Assembly (NCBI GenBank): GCA_007258455.2 | Contig: VDFB02262679.1 | Location: forward strand, 1 to 64,000 | Direction: 5' to 3' | From: Sequoia sempervirens | Lineage: Eukaryota; Streptophyta; Pinopsida; Cupressales; Cupressaceae | DNA length: 64,000 nucleotides | In this document: piece after piece, positions 12,737 to 21,616 of the stretch | Layout of the letters: each line of letters begins with the position of its first letter | Numbering within the stretch: the first letter of the stretch is position 1 | Program-made: the position numbers and the translations under genes | Notes under the pieces: model-generated | The model's input: the letters and a program-made list of their open reading frames with translations, nothing else | The model's database searches: none | Told to the model about the DNA's origin: nothing

Positions 12737-14262
12737 GAGGTCCCCTTTTCTTGATCTTGTGTGTGTGTGTTTTGTGATGTGTTCTCATGTACTCAAGCTA
12801 TGTGTGCTTGGATGACCCTCATCACCCCTATTGGTGCTTGGATATAGGCATGGTTTTTTTATTGTAAACCCTCTTCTATTTTTACCATCATTCTTATATG
12901 TTTGTGATTCATTTTCAATAAATTGGGGACGTTGCAAAGTGTTGGGAGCATTTAGGCTTCCCTTCCATGTTGACCCAATCTTTTTTTTTACTTTTCTTTT
13001 CATGCATTATTCTTGATCTGGTTAGGGATTTATGATCTTTTGCCTTGCATTGTGATTACCTACTATTATATGAGCTTGGACATATCTGACCCCACTAAAC
13101 CAAATCCCCCTATGTCCTTTGCTTGTATTTTCTTTTTTTATTTCCCTTTATCTTTCTCTCTTCTTTGATTAAGTTGTCGCTCCTATGTGTGACAATGTTC
13201 TCTTCTTCAACACTTTGATTTTCAAAAAATGAATTCATTTCCAACGACCCTTTTCTTGAAAGCTTTCACAACAATTTTTTTCTTAGAATTGCATTCTCAA
13301 GTTGGAACCCTAACCAAATGTGTTTCCTTCATTATGGGTTTGTAAAGAAAGGACTTGAAGACCTTCCTCTGAAGTGGGAACTACTTTAACTTCCCCTCGC
13401 ATGGGGGAATGACCTTCCTTTCGAATTCCTTGATGAAGTGAACAACTTTTGAAAGGATTCCTTGATGATGAATCATTCTAAGAAAATAATTGCTTTTGAA
13501 TTGTGTGTCCCTTGAGTGGACCCCCCTTCTCCTTCATGACGGGTTCCCTAGGGACCCTTTCTTCAAAATCCTTTGTAATGAATGGAATTTTTCACATCTA
13601 GCTTGGGGAAAGCCTAACTAGACTCATTCCATTCGCCCTTCTGCATCTAGCTTGGGGGAAACCTAACTAGACCTTACTTTTCAAATAGCACATCCCTGAA
13701 GTGGACCCCTCTCCTTTTGAAGGGTTCCCAAGGGACCCCTTTGAAGGTTTTATGATCTATGTGACTAAACACTTTTAGACATGCTCTATTTGCAGGTAGA
13801 CATTTCATCTCTTTTGACATGTTCTATGTATGGGTAGATGTGTCACCACTTCAGACATGATCTATCTATGGGTAGACATTTCATCGCTTTTGACATGCTC
13901 TATCTGTGGGTAGACATGTCACCACTTCAGACATGCTCTATCTATAGGTAGAACTATCACCACTTTTGACATGCTCTATCTATAAGTAGACATGCCACCA
14001 CTTTGTGACTTTATGGAGTCCACTTCCTTGGGGCTTCCTCCATGCAAGAGATCTTGGGTGCTGCCACCTTTTAGGTCCGCAGGCTTGTAAGACGCTTTGT
14101 TCCAACTTCATAGTTCTGAGTAGCTATGGAGTCCTTCACATCTCCTACACCTTTGGGTATGTTAGATCGAGTATTGATTTCTCAATGGTTTAGGTATACT
14201 ATTCTAACACTAATCTCTTCTTGATCTACTTTACTGAGCACTCATCAATACTCAGGCTCACT
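12737..14262 (+). other. B1 non-coding 3' region
   Basis: It contains a short TG microsatellite (12759-12772), a duplicated phrase CATCTAGCTTGGGG..CCTAACTAGAC (about 13595-13625 and 13646-13675), a 38-bp tandem array (13778-14005), and one copy of a unit that is expanded in B2 (14026-14110). No supported ORF is present. It is homologous to 30676-32172 in B2. Confidence 0.6.
13778..14005 (+). repeat. Six-copy 38-bp tandem repeat in B1
   Basis: Six adjacent units begin GACATG(C/T/A)TCTAT and continue through GGTAGA to ..ACTTCA or ..CTTTT, each exactly 38 bases. Units 1, 3 and 5 end in CTTTT, and units 2 and 4 end in CTTCA. This alternation suggests growth by duplication of a 76-base dimer. The B2 copy has only one such unit (about 31555-31595). 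Confidence 0.85.
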
Positions 14263-14277
14263 AAAGTAGGGGAAAAA
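14263..14277 (+). other. Polypurine tract of B1
   Basis: AAAGTAGGGGAAAAA lies directly against the 3' LTR start (TGTATAAG at 14278). The B2 copy has AAAGTGGGGGAAAAA in the same position, which supports it as the plus-strand primer. Confidence 0.8.
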
Positions 14278-15540
14278 TGTATAAGAGTGACTTTACACCC
14301 TAGGCACAATTCCCCTTTTCTCCTTTATGCAATTTAGAAAACCAAAGTCAGAGGCTTAAATTTACTTAAGCCCACTATTGGTGGTACACATGTAGCCTAT
14401 TTTGTGTTTTGGTGGAGGTGTTTCTGTTGAGGATGCCCGTGTGGTGCAAAGAAATCCACGTGGCGTGCTTACATCCCTAGAATATTCCTACAGTTGAGCC
14501 AACAGAGGCAGTACTCTTCTCATTGGAAATGAAGTAGTAACACCTCCTTCAGTTGACTGACCTGAATATGGCCATTTTCATCCTCATTCCTTCATATTAA
14601 CTGTTCCAATTTTCATTCCAACTCTTCACAACTTCACTTGAAACTCTTCATCACATCAAGCTTCCATACTCACACTCTCACATCACTCCACAAGCTCACT
14701 TTCACTCACTTCCAAGCATTCCAAGCATTCCATTACAACAACATCAAACTCCATCAACTCAGTAGAGCATGTTTGGGACCACGCCATTCATAGTAGAGGC
14801 TTGAGTTCCTCTCATTTCTCCCCCAAGTAGCCTTGAGTTCTCTTGGTGGAGGTGGTAAGCTTCCCTCTCCTCTCCTCTATCATTTGGTGAATAGCATAGT
14901 ATTGTATTTTAGTGTTTGTGTTTTCATTACATTGCTTCTTTATCTCATTCTTTTGGTTGTCCGTGGTGGTGGAAACACCTAAATGGGGGTCTAACTGAGG
15001 CAAGCCCCTATATAACCCCCAACATTCTCTCTCTTGTTGTGTGTAGGTGGGCACACTTTGTGGAGCTAGCTAGTAAATAGGATTTTCTATGAGATCGTCG
15101 TCATCACCTTAGCTTTGGTATACCTATTCTATCACCTCTGTTTGTATTTCTCTTATTTCATAGTATTACTTTTTTCTCTTAGAAGTTGTTAAGCTATGCT
15201 GCTAGTCATTTTAATGAGTTCCTTGCCTCAACTATGTTCTGACCGTACGGACTACAACATACTTTCAAGATGCCAACATGTCACGTTGTCATCCAAAGTC
15301 CACACTAACATTCTCAGGTAGAGAGCTCTCTAAGGTGTAGATTTGGACCTAAAAAATTGATTCACCTAGCCTCGCCATTAAGCTTGAAATTGATGAGTGA
15401 TCGTAGGGTTCTATAATCCTCATCATTCTCATCCCCAATACCTTAAGCACTACACTTATCTGAGGTAAGTTAGGGAAACCTCTCACGTCTTGACCCTCCA
15501 TGACCTGTGGTCTTGCACACAGTGGTCCCCCTCTCTTACA
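14278..15540 (+). repeat. 3' LTR of B1
   Basis: 1263 bases, TGTATAAGAG to CTCTCTTACA, with a plus-strand TATA box (TATATAA, 15009-15015) in a C-rich context. It aligns with the 5' LTR and with the split LTR of B2. Confidence 0.9.
15009..15015 (+). promoter_or_regulatory. TATA box of B LTR
   Basis: TATATAA sits between GCCCC and CCCCC. The equivalent in the other copies is CTATACATCC (about 10311) and CTATATATCC (about 50759), so position and context are conserved while the core has drifted. Confidence 0.55.
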
Positions 15541-16267
15541 GAGTCTACAAGTTATATATCTATACATATACATATCAATTCTATTAGATCCATCAGATAG
15601 TTCCATGCACAAAAGAAACTCATGCATGAGTGTGCATATATATGTCTACCTACGTACCCTCAAGTATTTGTTCCTTCTTACATATGGTCTATCATTGTCA
15701 TGCATGTGTGTGTATACACAATCCTCGTATGTTCCACATATCAATACAAGCATAGTAACAAAGAAAGAACTCACAAGCTCAAATGGATAAACATCACCCA
15801 ATAATGCACTCAAAAGTAAACAAGACCCTTACTAATGCAGACATATTAAGTAAGGATGACTTACCAACTTCCCACTTAATAACCCAACTCAATTATTCTA
15901 CTGTGGTGTGTGTACAATCAGGTATGTTATGTTATTAGTTACCTGAACAAGACCTCCTGGGTGATAATTCCCCTTTGCTTGGAGGAATTGAACATATACC
16001 TGCAACCACTAACACATGCACATGGCAATCAATTGTTCAAAAAATATACAGTATACCTAATACATCCCCAAAGTTAGAATATCAATTCAATATTCATCCA
16101 ATCACATAAATACATTCCTTCATATGATATTAAATGAGATCAAATTCATTCATAAAATACTAATAACAAAGTACAAGTACAATTTATTCATCACTAAATT
16201 CACATTACATTCACATTTTACCCTACATAGTAATAGTAAATAGTAACTACACATTTGGGGTGTAACA
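15541..16267 (-). repeat. 3' LTR of chromovirus G, proximal part
   Basis: The minus-strand LTR begins TGTTACACCCCAAATG at 16267 and runs down to 15541, where B1 interrupts it. It is placed directly next to the polypurine tract 16268-16280. TA-rich segments at 15552-15575 match the style of the distal part that ends at 9600. The partner copy of this part would lie in the assembly gap. Confidence 0.65.
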
Positions 16268-16280
16268 TACTCCCCCCTTG
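16268..16280 (-). other. Polypurine tract of chromovirus G
   Basis: The minus strand reads CAAGGGGGGAGTA, then TGTTACACC of the LTR. A G-rich run placed here is the normal plus-strand primer of chromoviruses. Confidence 0.8.
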
Positions 16281-16371
16281 TGAATCATCATCCCCAATGA
16301 TTTTATGTAGCAACATAAAACAAAAAAAAAACAATCAACATATTGTTTCAATCATTCTCAAAAGCATCTAA

Positions 16372-16520
16372 AACATGAGGAAACTTTTGCTGAATTTTAT
16401 CGTAATCCTCCCAAGTAGTTGTCTTCTGCATACTAGTCCCACTGGACTTTGCACTATAGAACCTCTTTGTTATGCAAGCAAAGCTTACATGTTTCGAGCA
16501 CCTTGATGGGATTGAGTGTT
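16372..16520 (-). pseudogene. Chromodomain of element G
   Basis: Two frames together give the C-terminal chromodomain of a chromovirus integrase. The first part has V-L-E-x-C-K-L-C-L-H-N-K-E-V and C-K-V-Q-W. After a frame change near 16435 the second part reads TTTWEDYDKIQQKFPHVLDAF. The K-V-Q-W strand and the T-W-E motif with the following F-P helix end are the family hallmarks. Chromodomains direct integration to marked chromatin. Two stops (TAG) and the frameshift disable it. Confidence 0.75.
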
Positions 16521-16521
16521 A

Positions 16522-17690
16522 CTACTTTGGGGTCCTATACCTATAAATCCTAGTCCAATCAATCACATTATTATCACTGGGTACATACCTCTTTAGGTAG
16601 GACACACGAAAGACATTATGCATTCTAGCAAGAGCTCGAGGCAATGTTATTCGATAGGATATCAAATTCACTTCTTCTAGAATCTCAAAAGCTCCAACAT
16701 AATGCAGGGCTAACTTGGAAGACTTTCCAAATTTAAAGGATCTCTTGTGAGGTTTCACTCTCAACAACACTTTGTCACCTATGACAAAATTTCAGGGCAC
16801 TCTCTTAGCATCGACATAGATTTTTTGTTGGTCGTTAGCTTCAACCAACCTTTTCTTAACAATCTTAACTTACTCTTCCATTTCCACTAACATTTCTAGC
16901 CCAAGACTTACTCTATCCTCAAGTCTATCCCAACTTCTAGGAGTTTGACACTTTCAACCATACAATGTTGTGAAAGGAGCCATCTTTATCATAGAATGAT
17001 AATAATTGTTGAAAGAAAATTCTACTAAGGGTAAGTAAAGGGTAAGTAGTCTTCCCACTTGTACTACTAATTCATGCAATACATTCTTAGTAGGTCCTCA
17101 AATACTTGATTCACCCTTTTATTTTTTCCTTCCTTCTCTACATGATATGCATATCTAATATTCAACTAAGTCCTAAGTGTGACAAACAAGGTTTTCCAAA
17201 ACCTAGAAGCGACTCGTTCATCCCTATCTGAGATAATCTTCTCTAGAATTCCATGCAACCTAAACAATTCTTGTAAAAACTTTCTTCCTATCATAGATGT
17301 TCCATTAGTTAGATTCTCGGGTATAAAATATTAGACTTTGGTAAGCTTATCTACTACCACAAGAATGGCATTGTAATTATTTCTTGACATAGGCAATCCT
17401 TGCACAAAGTCAATGTACTTATGACTTGCCACTTTCTCTCTGGTATGTCATGTGGATATAAGAAGCCTATAGGATGATGATGCTTCATTTCCACCCTTTT
17501 ACATTCAAGACACCTAGCCACAAAATTAGCAGCATCTACTTTCATCCCTTTCCAAAAGTATAATGGCTTCACATCCGCCATCATTTTGGTCACTCTAAGG
17601 TGTCCAAAGTATGATGCTTCATGTACTTCCTTCCATACCATATTTTTTAACTCTCCTATGTCAGGTACATACATCCTCCCTTTATATCTA
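16522..17690 (-). pseudogene. Integrase of chromovirus G
   Basis: The N-terminal zinc-binding region is visible at 17674-17480 (H-E-A-S-Y-F-G-H, then C-L-E-C). The core is degraded but recognisable, with I-I-S-D-R-D around 17230. The C-terminal SH3-like part is open at 16770-16522 (SFKFGKSSKLALHYVGAFEI, then I-T-L-P-R-A-L-A-R-M-H-N-V-F-R-V-S-Y-L-K-R-Y). The last part leads directly into the chromodomain. Several frameshifts separate the three parts. The enzyme would insert element cDNA into chromosomal DNA; this copy cannot be active. Confidence 0.8.
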
Positions 17691-17829
17691 AGTAATCCAC
17701 TAGATTTAAAATAAAAACCTTCATACCTAGAATCTTGTGGATTATTAGTGAATTCCTACTTGACTTGCAAGTAGTACTCATCCTCTTGCACTTTTACAAC
17801 ACTTGTCCCTTAAAGTCAATTTGAATTGT

Positions 17830-18300
17830 CACTATTGAAGCAATATGATGTCTTCGACTCAAGGCATCAGTGACCCAATTTTCTTTCCCTTTAATATAAC
17901 TGATATTGAAGTCATAGTCAACTATTAACTCTAAACATCTTCTCTAGCTAACATTCAAATTAGGTTGAGTGAAAAGGTACTTTTACCCATTATGATCAGT
18001 TTTCAATTCAAAGCATTTTCCTAACAAGTAGTTCCTCCACATTTATAATTCGTGAACCACAACTACTAACTCCAAATCTTATGATGCATAATTTTGCTTG
18101 TAAGGTTTCAAATTTCTTGATTCATAACCAATCACTTGTCCATCTTACATTAACACACCTCCTAAAACTTTCGCAGATTCATCTATGATAACCATATAGT
18201 TACCCTCAAGATCTAGTACTTTCAAGATCCACACAGTGGTCAATTTCTCTTTGATTAGGTCAATGGTTTCTTGAAACTTTTCAGTCCACTCAAATTTCTT
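17830..18300 (-). pseudogene. RNase H region of chromovirus G
   Basis: It follows RT on the minus strand. Readable pieces are V-I-I-D-E-S-A-K-V-L-G-G-V-L-M (about 18190-18145), then G-Y-E-S-R-N-L-K-P-Y-K-Q-N-Y, and the end motif V-T-D-A-L-S-R-R near 17860. This is the usual Ty3/gypsy order. The first part is in frame with the RT remnant; the later part needs frame changes. Confidence 0.7.
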
Positions 18301-19290
18301 CCCTTTCCTATGTAAAGATGTAATTGGAAAAGTAATCTTAGAGAAGTTCACAACAAAATTTCTATAGTACCATGCTAGACCCATGAAACTTCTTACCTCA
18401 TACACATTTTTGGGTACTAGCCACTCTAGTACTACCTTGATCTTAGTTGGATCTATGAAGATTTTGACTATTGAGATTACATGCCCTAGGTAATGAACTC
18501 TCCTTTGGAAGAAATTACACTTATAAAGTTTATTGTACAACTTATGCTCCTTTAACAATTTTAGAACTATCTCTAAATGTCTATAGTCATCTTCCTCATC
18601 CCCGGAATAAATCAAGATGTCATCTCAAAAAACCAAGACAAATTTATCTAGGCAATCTCTAAATACACTATTTAAAATGTGATAGGTGAATTTATTAACC
18701 CAAAATGTAAAACTGTGAACTCATAGTGTCCATATCTGGTTCTTAACATGGTCTTAAAGATATCTTCATGTCTAATTCTCAACTGGTGATATCCATATCT
18801 CAGATCTATTTTAGAGAATATGGCAGCTCCCCTCATTTGATCGAAAATATCATTAATGTGTGGAAACAAATACATTTTCTTCATTGTGGATTTGTTAAGC
18901 ATACAACATTCAATGCATAAACACAAAGTACCATCCTTCTTTTCCATTTGATTGAAAATATCATCAATGTGGTAACAAATACATTTTCTTCATCGTGGCT
19001 TTGTTAAGCATACAAAATTCAATGCATAAACACAAAGCACCATCATTTGATTGAAAATATCATCATTGTGTGGAAAAAACCACATTTTCTTCATCATGGA
19101 TTTGTTAAGCATACAACATTCGATGCATAAAAACAAAGTACCATCCTTCTTTTCCACAAAAATGGTTGGTGCTCCCCAAAGTGAAACACTTGGTCTTATC
19201 AACCCTTTTGAAAACATCTCATCCAACTATGCCTTAAGCTCCATTAGCTCCGTTGTTGTCATCCTAAAGGGAACTTTGGAAATAGGTTCA
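18300..19290 (-). pseudogene. Reverse transcriptase of chromovirus G, with internal triplication
   Basis: Motifs in order on the minus strand are: [15 protein letters not shown] near 19210-19160; E-K-K-D-G-T and M-L-N-K-S-T-M-K-K, repeated three times between 19156 and 18832; [12 protein letters not shown] (motif A, about 18830-18780); and [10 protein letters not shown] (about 18700-18672). The catalytic box reads F-stop-D-D-I-L-I-Y-S at about 18640-18605. R-S-F-M-G-L-A-W-Y-Y-R and the thumb follow. The stop sits at the residue before the catalytic D-D pair. Outside the triplication the length is normal. Confidence 0.85.
18832..19156 (-). repeat. Three tandem copies of an about 100-bp RT segment
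   Basis: The block TTTGATTGAAAATATCATCA..CATTTTCTTCAT..TTTGTTAAGCATACAA..CAATGCATAAACACAAAG occurs at about 18832-18944, 18945-19044 and 19045-19156. Each copy encodes the same RT stretch (E-K-K-D-G-T to the F-P-H-x-D-D-I-F motif). The unit lengths are about 113, 100 and 112 bases, so frame is not kept through the middle unit. This is a local tandem duplication in an already non-functional or thereby disabled RT. Confidence 0.85.
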
Positions 19291-20003
19291 AACCCTAGAA
19301 CTATATTTATTAAGAAATCAAATATCCTCTTCGGTGGTAGCCTAGGTAACTCATTTGGAAACACATCTAAAAACTTTCTTAATATAGGATACCTTTCCAT
19401 TTCCGATATTCTAGTTTCATCTATTTCACCATCTTCAATCTCTTGGAAGCTCTAGGATTCTAATTTATCAAGATCTTTAAGTTCTTTAATCTTAACGGAA
19501 AATATTTTTCACCTTTTCTTCTTAGTCCTCACTAGTTGCATTGCCAAGATTTGACAAATCTTGACCTCTCTAGGTATCCCTTGGAACTTCACTCAATTAA
19601 CAAGATCATCTAGGAATTCTATGGTTTTTGCACGGAAATATACCTTATCCCTATATCTCCATAACCAATTCATACCTAGGATAACATTAGACAATCCTAA
19701 AGGTTCGATGTATAAATTTACTTATGTAGAAAAACAAGGTAGCTCTATCCTAGCCTCGAAAAAACATTGTTCCACATTTGCTCTTGTCATGTTTGCATAC
19801 TCTACATCCCAAGACATTGTCATGTGTCCAACCTTTCTAGATAATTTCTTAGCTACTCTAGGTGAAATTAAATTCTCAGTTGCACTAGTATCAACAAGAA
19901 CTAAAATGGGTAAACCAAACAAAACACCTAGAGTTTCAATGGGAGTTGCTTGATACTCTACTTGATAGTCATCCACTACTGCATGTATCTTTTGTTGGAA
20001 CAT
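19290..20003 (-). pseudogene. Protease and linker of chromovirus G
   Basis: The frame 20003-19722 gives a retropepsin with the active-site triplet in LVLVDTSATENLISPRVAKK (D38-T39-S40 in the open piece). The usual D-T/S-G has its Gly replaced by Ser. The flap side continues after a stop to L-G-M-N-W-L near 19675. The linker to RT includes an acidic stretch and F-L-D-V-F-P-N-E-L-P-R-L-P-P near 19380-19340, the common start of chromoviral RT. Stops at several points disable it. Confidence 0.75.
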
Positions 20004-20009
20004 TTCCCG

Positions 20010-20650
20010 CTAAGTAGGTAGCATGTTTTGATAAGGCTTATTGAGACAATATCTAGAAAATTGGTCTCCCCCATATGTGAAGCATCCCGTAAATGGTACC
20101 TTCTTCTTCACCGGTTCTCCAGATCTAGTAGCATTTCCACTAGCATTGTTTGTATGTCCACTATTGTAACCATTCCTCTTCCGCTCCCTTCTCAATTTTT
20201 TTCCACTATTGTGGTTACCTTTTTCTCCTTTCTTAGGTACATTTTTCACAACCTCAACCTTCTTTGGTGTTGGCTTGTCAAGAATTTTTGTAATCTTCTT
20301 ACAGTCTTTATTTTCCTATTGATTGTAGATAGCCCTAAGCTTTTTCTCTTGCTTAATTACTTTTTCATATACAAAATCCATAGCTCTTGGACCATGCATA
20401 TCCACTTCACCTCCTATTTGTTAAGCCCCATTATAAATTTTTTTATACAAAAACATTCATCCTTATGATATATAAGGACATAATGCAGAAGTCTGGCAAA
20501 CTTCTCCCAATACTCATTGACTGACATATTTCCTTGTTTCAAATTCTAGAAACCTATGAGTTTTTGGTCAAATTAAAGTTGAGTAAACCATCACTTGTAG
20601 AAAATCTCACCAAATTCCCCCCATCTCAGCTTCCATGAGTTGATATTGAG
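20010..20650 (-). pseudogene. Gag of chromovirus G (C-terminal part)
   Basis: The minus strand gives the conserved capsid end N-M-S-V-N-E-Y-W-E-K-F-A-R-L-L (about 20535-20490), preceded by W-G-E-F-G-E-I-F near 20630. A Lys/Arg/Asn-rich basic stretch follows (20249-20130). The zinc knuckle then reads CFTYGGDQFSRYC at about 20090-20050. The second Cys and the His of the CCHC pattern are Tyr and Phe, so it no longer binds zinc as is. The N-terminal half of gag is not recognisable beyond about 20660. Confidence 0.7.
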
Positions 20651-20659
20651 TTCCATTTT

Positions 20660-21602
20660 TTTTTCATCCATGTTAGACTAATTATGTTATCAAGTTATTA
20701 TGGAAAACATTAGAAATGACTTTCATACACACATAAATAATTCCACATAAGATTAAGAAAGCACTTTTGATAAAAAAATGAATTTATTCATTTCATAAGG
20801 ATTTCAATAGCCTTTTATTACATGGATTAACTCTTTAGATAGTAGAGTGGAGAGTATCCCTCAGATTCACTCTCTAACACATAGCTTAATGGAGTATATC
20901 CTACAAATTGAGATTGTTGCTCATCTCTCATTTGTTCATACCTATCCCAAAATGGATAGTAAGCCTTTTGATTTATCATCTAATACATAGTTACAAGGTG
21001 CATATCCCTTAGACTCATTACTCAAGGAAATTACTAATACTTCCACCATTGGAAGAACTCTAGGGTCCCTAAAGATAAATGTTAGATTGACACTTCGTTC
21101 TAGGGAATATCCTTGGAAAGTGATAACAACTCAAATTTTTTTGATGAGATGGAAGGTAGATAGTTGTACATAGCCTCCATTTCCATCTTCATCTTTACAT
21201 CACTAATTCAAGAAAGTACATGACTAGGTGTTTTGGCATCACTCAACCAAATGGCATTGTTGTAGTTGGTACCCTCAATTGTTCAAATGATGGCTTCTCT
21301 TTCCTTCTTGGCCTTGAGGTAGTGTTTGTTTTCGATTAATAAATTTCAATCCATTAATTTGAGATGCACTATCCTAGCACAAGAATTCACAACATTAGAT
21401 AATGTTGGATGGAAAGAATGATGAGATCATAGGTTCCAAAGCTAAACCTGGTAGCTTCGCTACCGCATGTAATATGCCAATCGTACACTGAAGTGAATTT
21501 TCCTAAGTTTTCACTGTGCGAGTAAAATAAACTATGTAATAAACCATTAAAATAAAAAAAATCATTTCTTTATTTATATTATATGAAAAAAGATGATATA
21601 AC
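20660..21602. other. Unresolved sequence between gag of G and the LINE
   Basis: Expected to hold the N-terminal gag and leader of G, but no gag motif is readable. It could also be a further inserted LTR fragment. It contains a perfect short hairpin at 21450-21464 (GGTAGC-TTC-GCTACC). The flank up to 21602 is continuous with 27176 when the LINE is removed. Confidence 0.4.
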
Positions 21603-21616
21603 AACATACAATATGG
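21603..21616. repeat. Left target-site duplication of the LINE
   Basis: AACATACAATATGG is repeated exactly at 27162-27175 on the other side of the LINE. A 14-bp duplication is typical of target-primed reverse transcription. Confidence 0.9.

Larger units (their letters stand above)
9601..15540 (+). mobile_element. LTR retrotransposon B1 (complete, RT-less)
   Basis: Two direct LTRs (9601-10846 and 14278-15540) begin TGTATAAGAG and end CTCTTACA. A polypurine tract (AAAGTAGGGGAAAAA, 14263-14277) precedes the second. Flanking pentamers are GAGCA on the left and GAGTC on the right, a degraded target duplication at best. The internal region is only 3.4 kb and holds a broken Pro/Ser-rich ORF but no RT, RNase H or integrase, so it is non-autonomous. 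It sits inside the 3' LTR of chromovirus G. A second family member (B2) starts after the gap at 29116. The sequence after the first LTR does not give a PBS I recognise. Confidence 0.85.

Noticed and set aside
13778..14005. CRISPR-like array
   Set aside because: The units are adjacent with no unique spacers and lie in a plant retrotransposon, so this is a minisatellite.
19051..19455. Plus-strand frame of 134 codons
   Set aside because: Antisense to the protease-RT linker and RT of chromovirus G.
20028..20468. Plus-strand frame of 146 codons, hydrophobic
   Set aside because: Antisense to gag of chromovirus G. The hydrophobic composition is the mirror of the Lys/Arg/Asn-rich basic gag tail.
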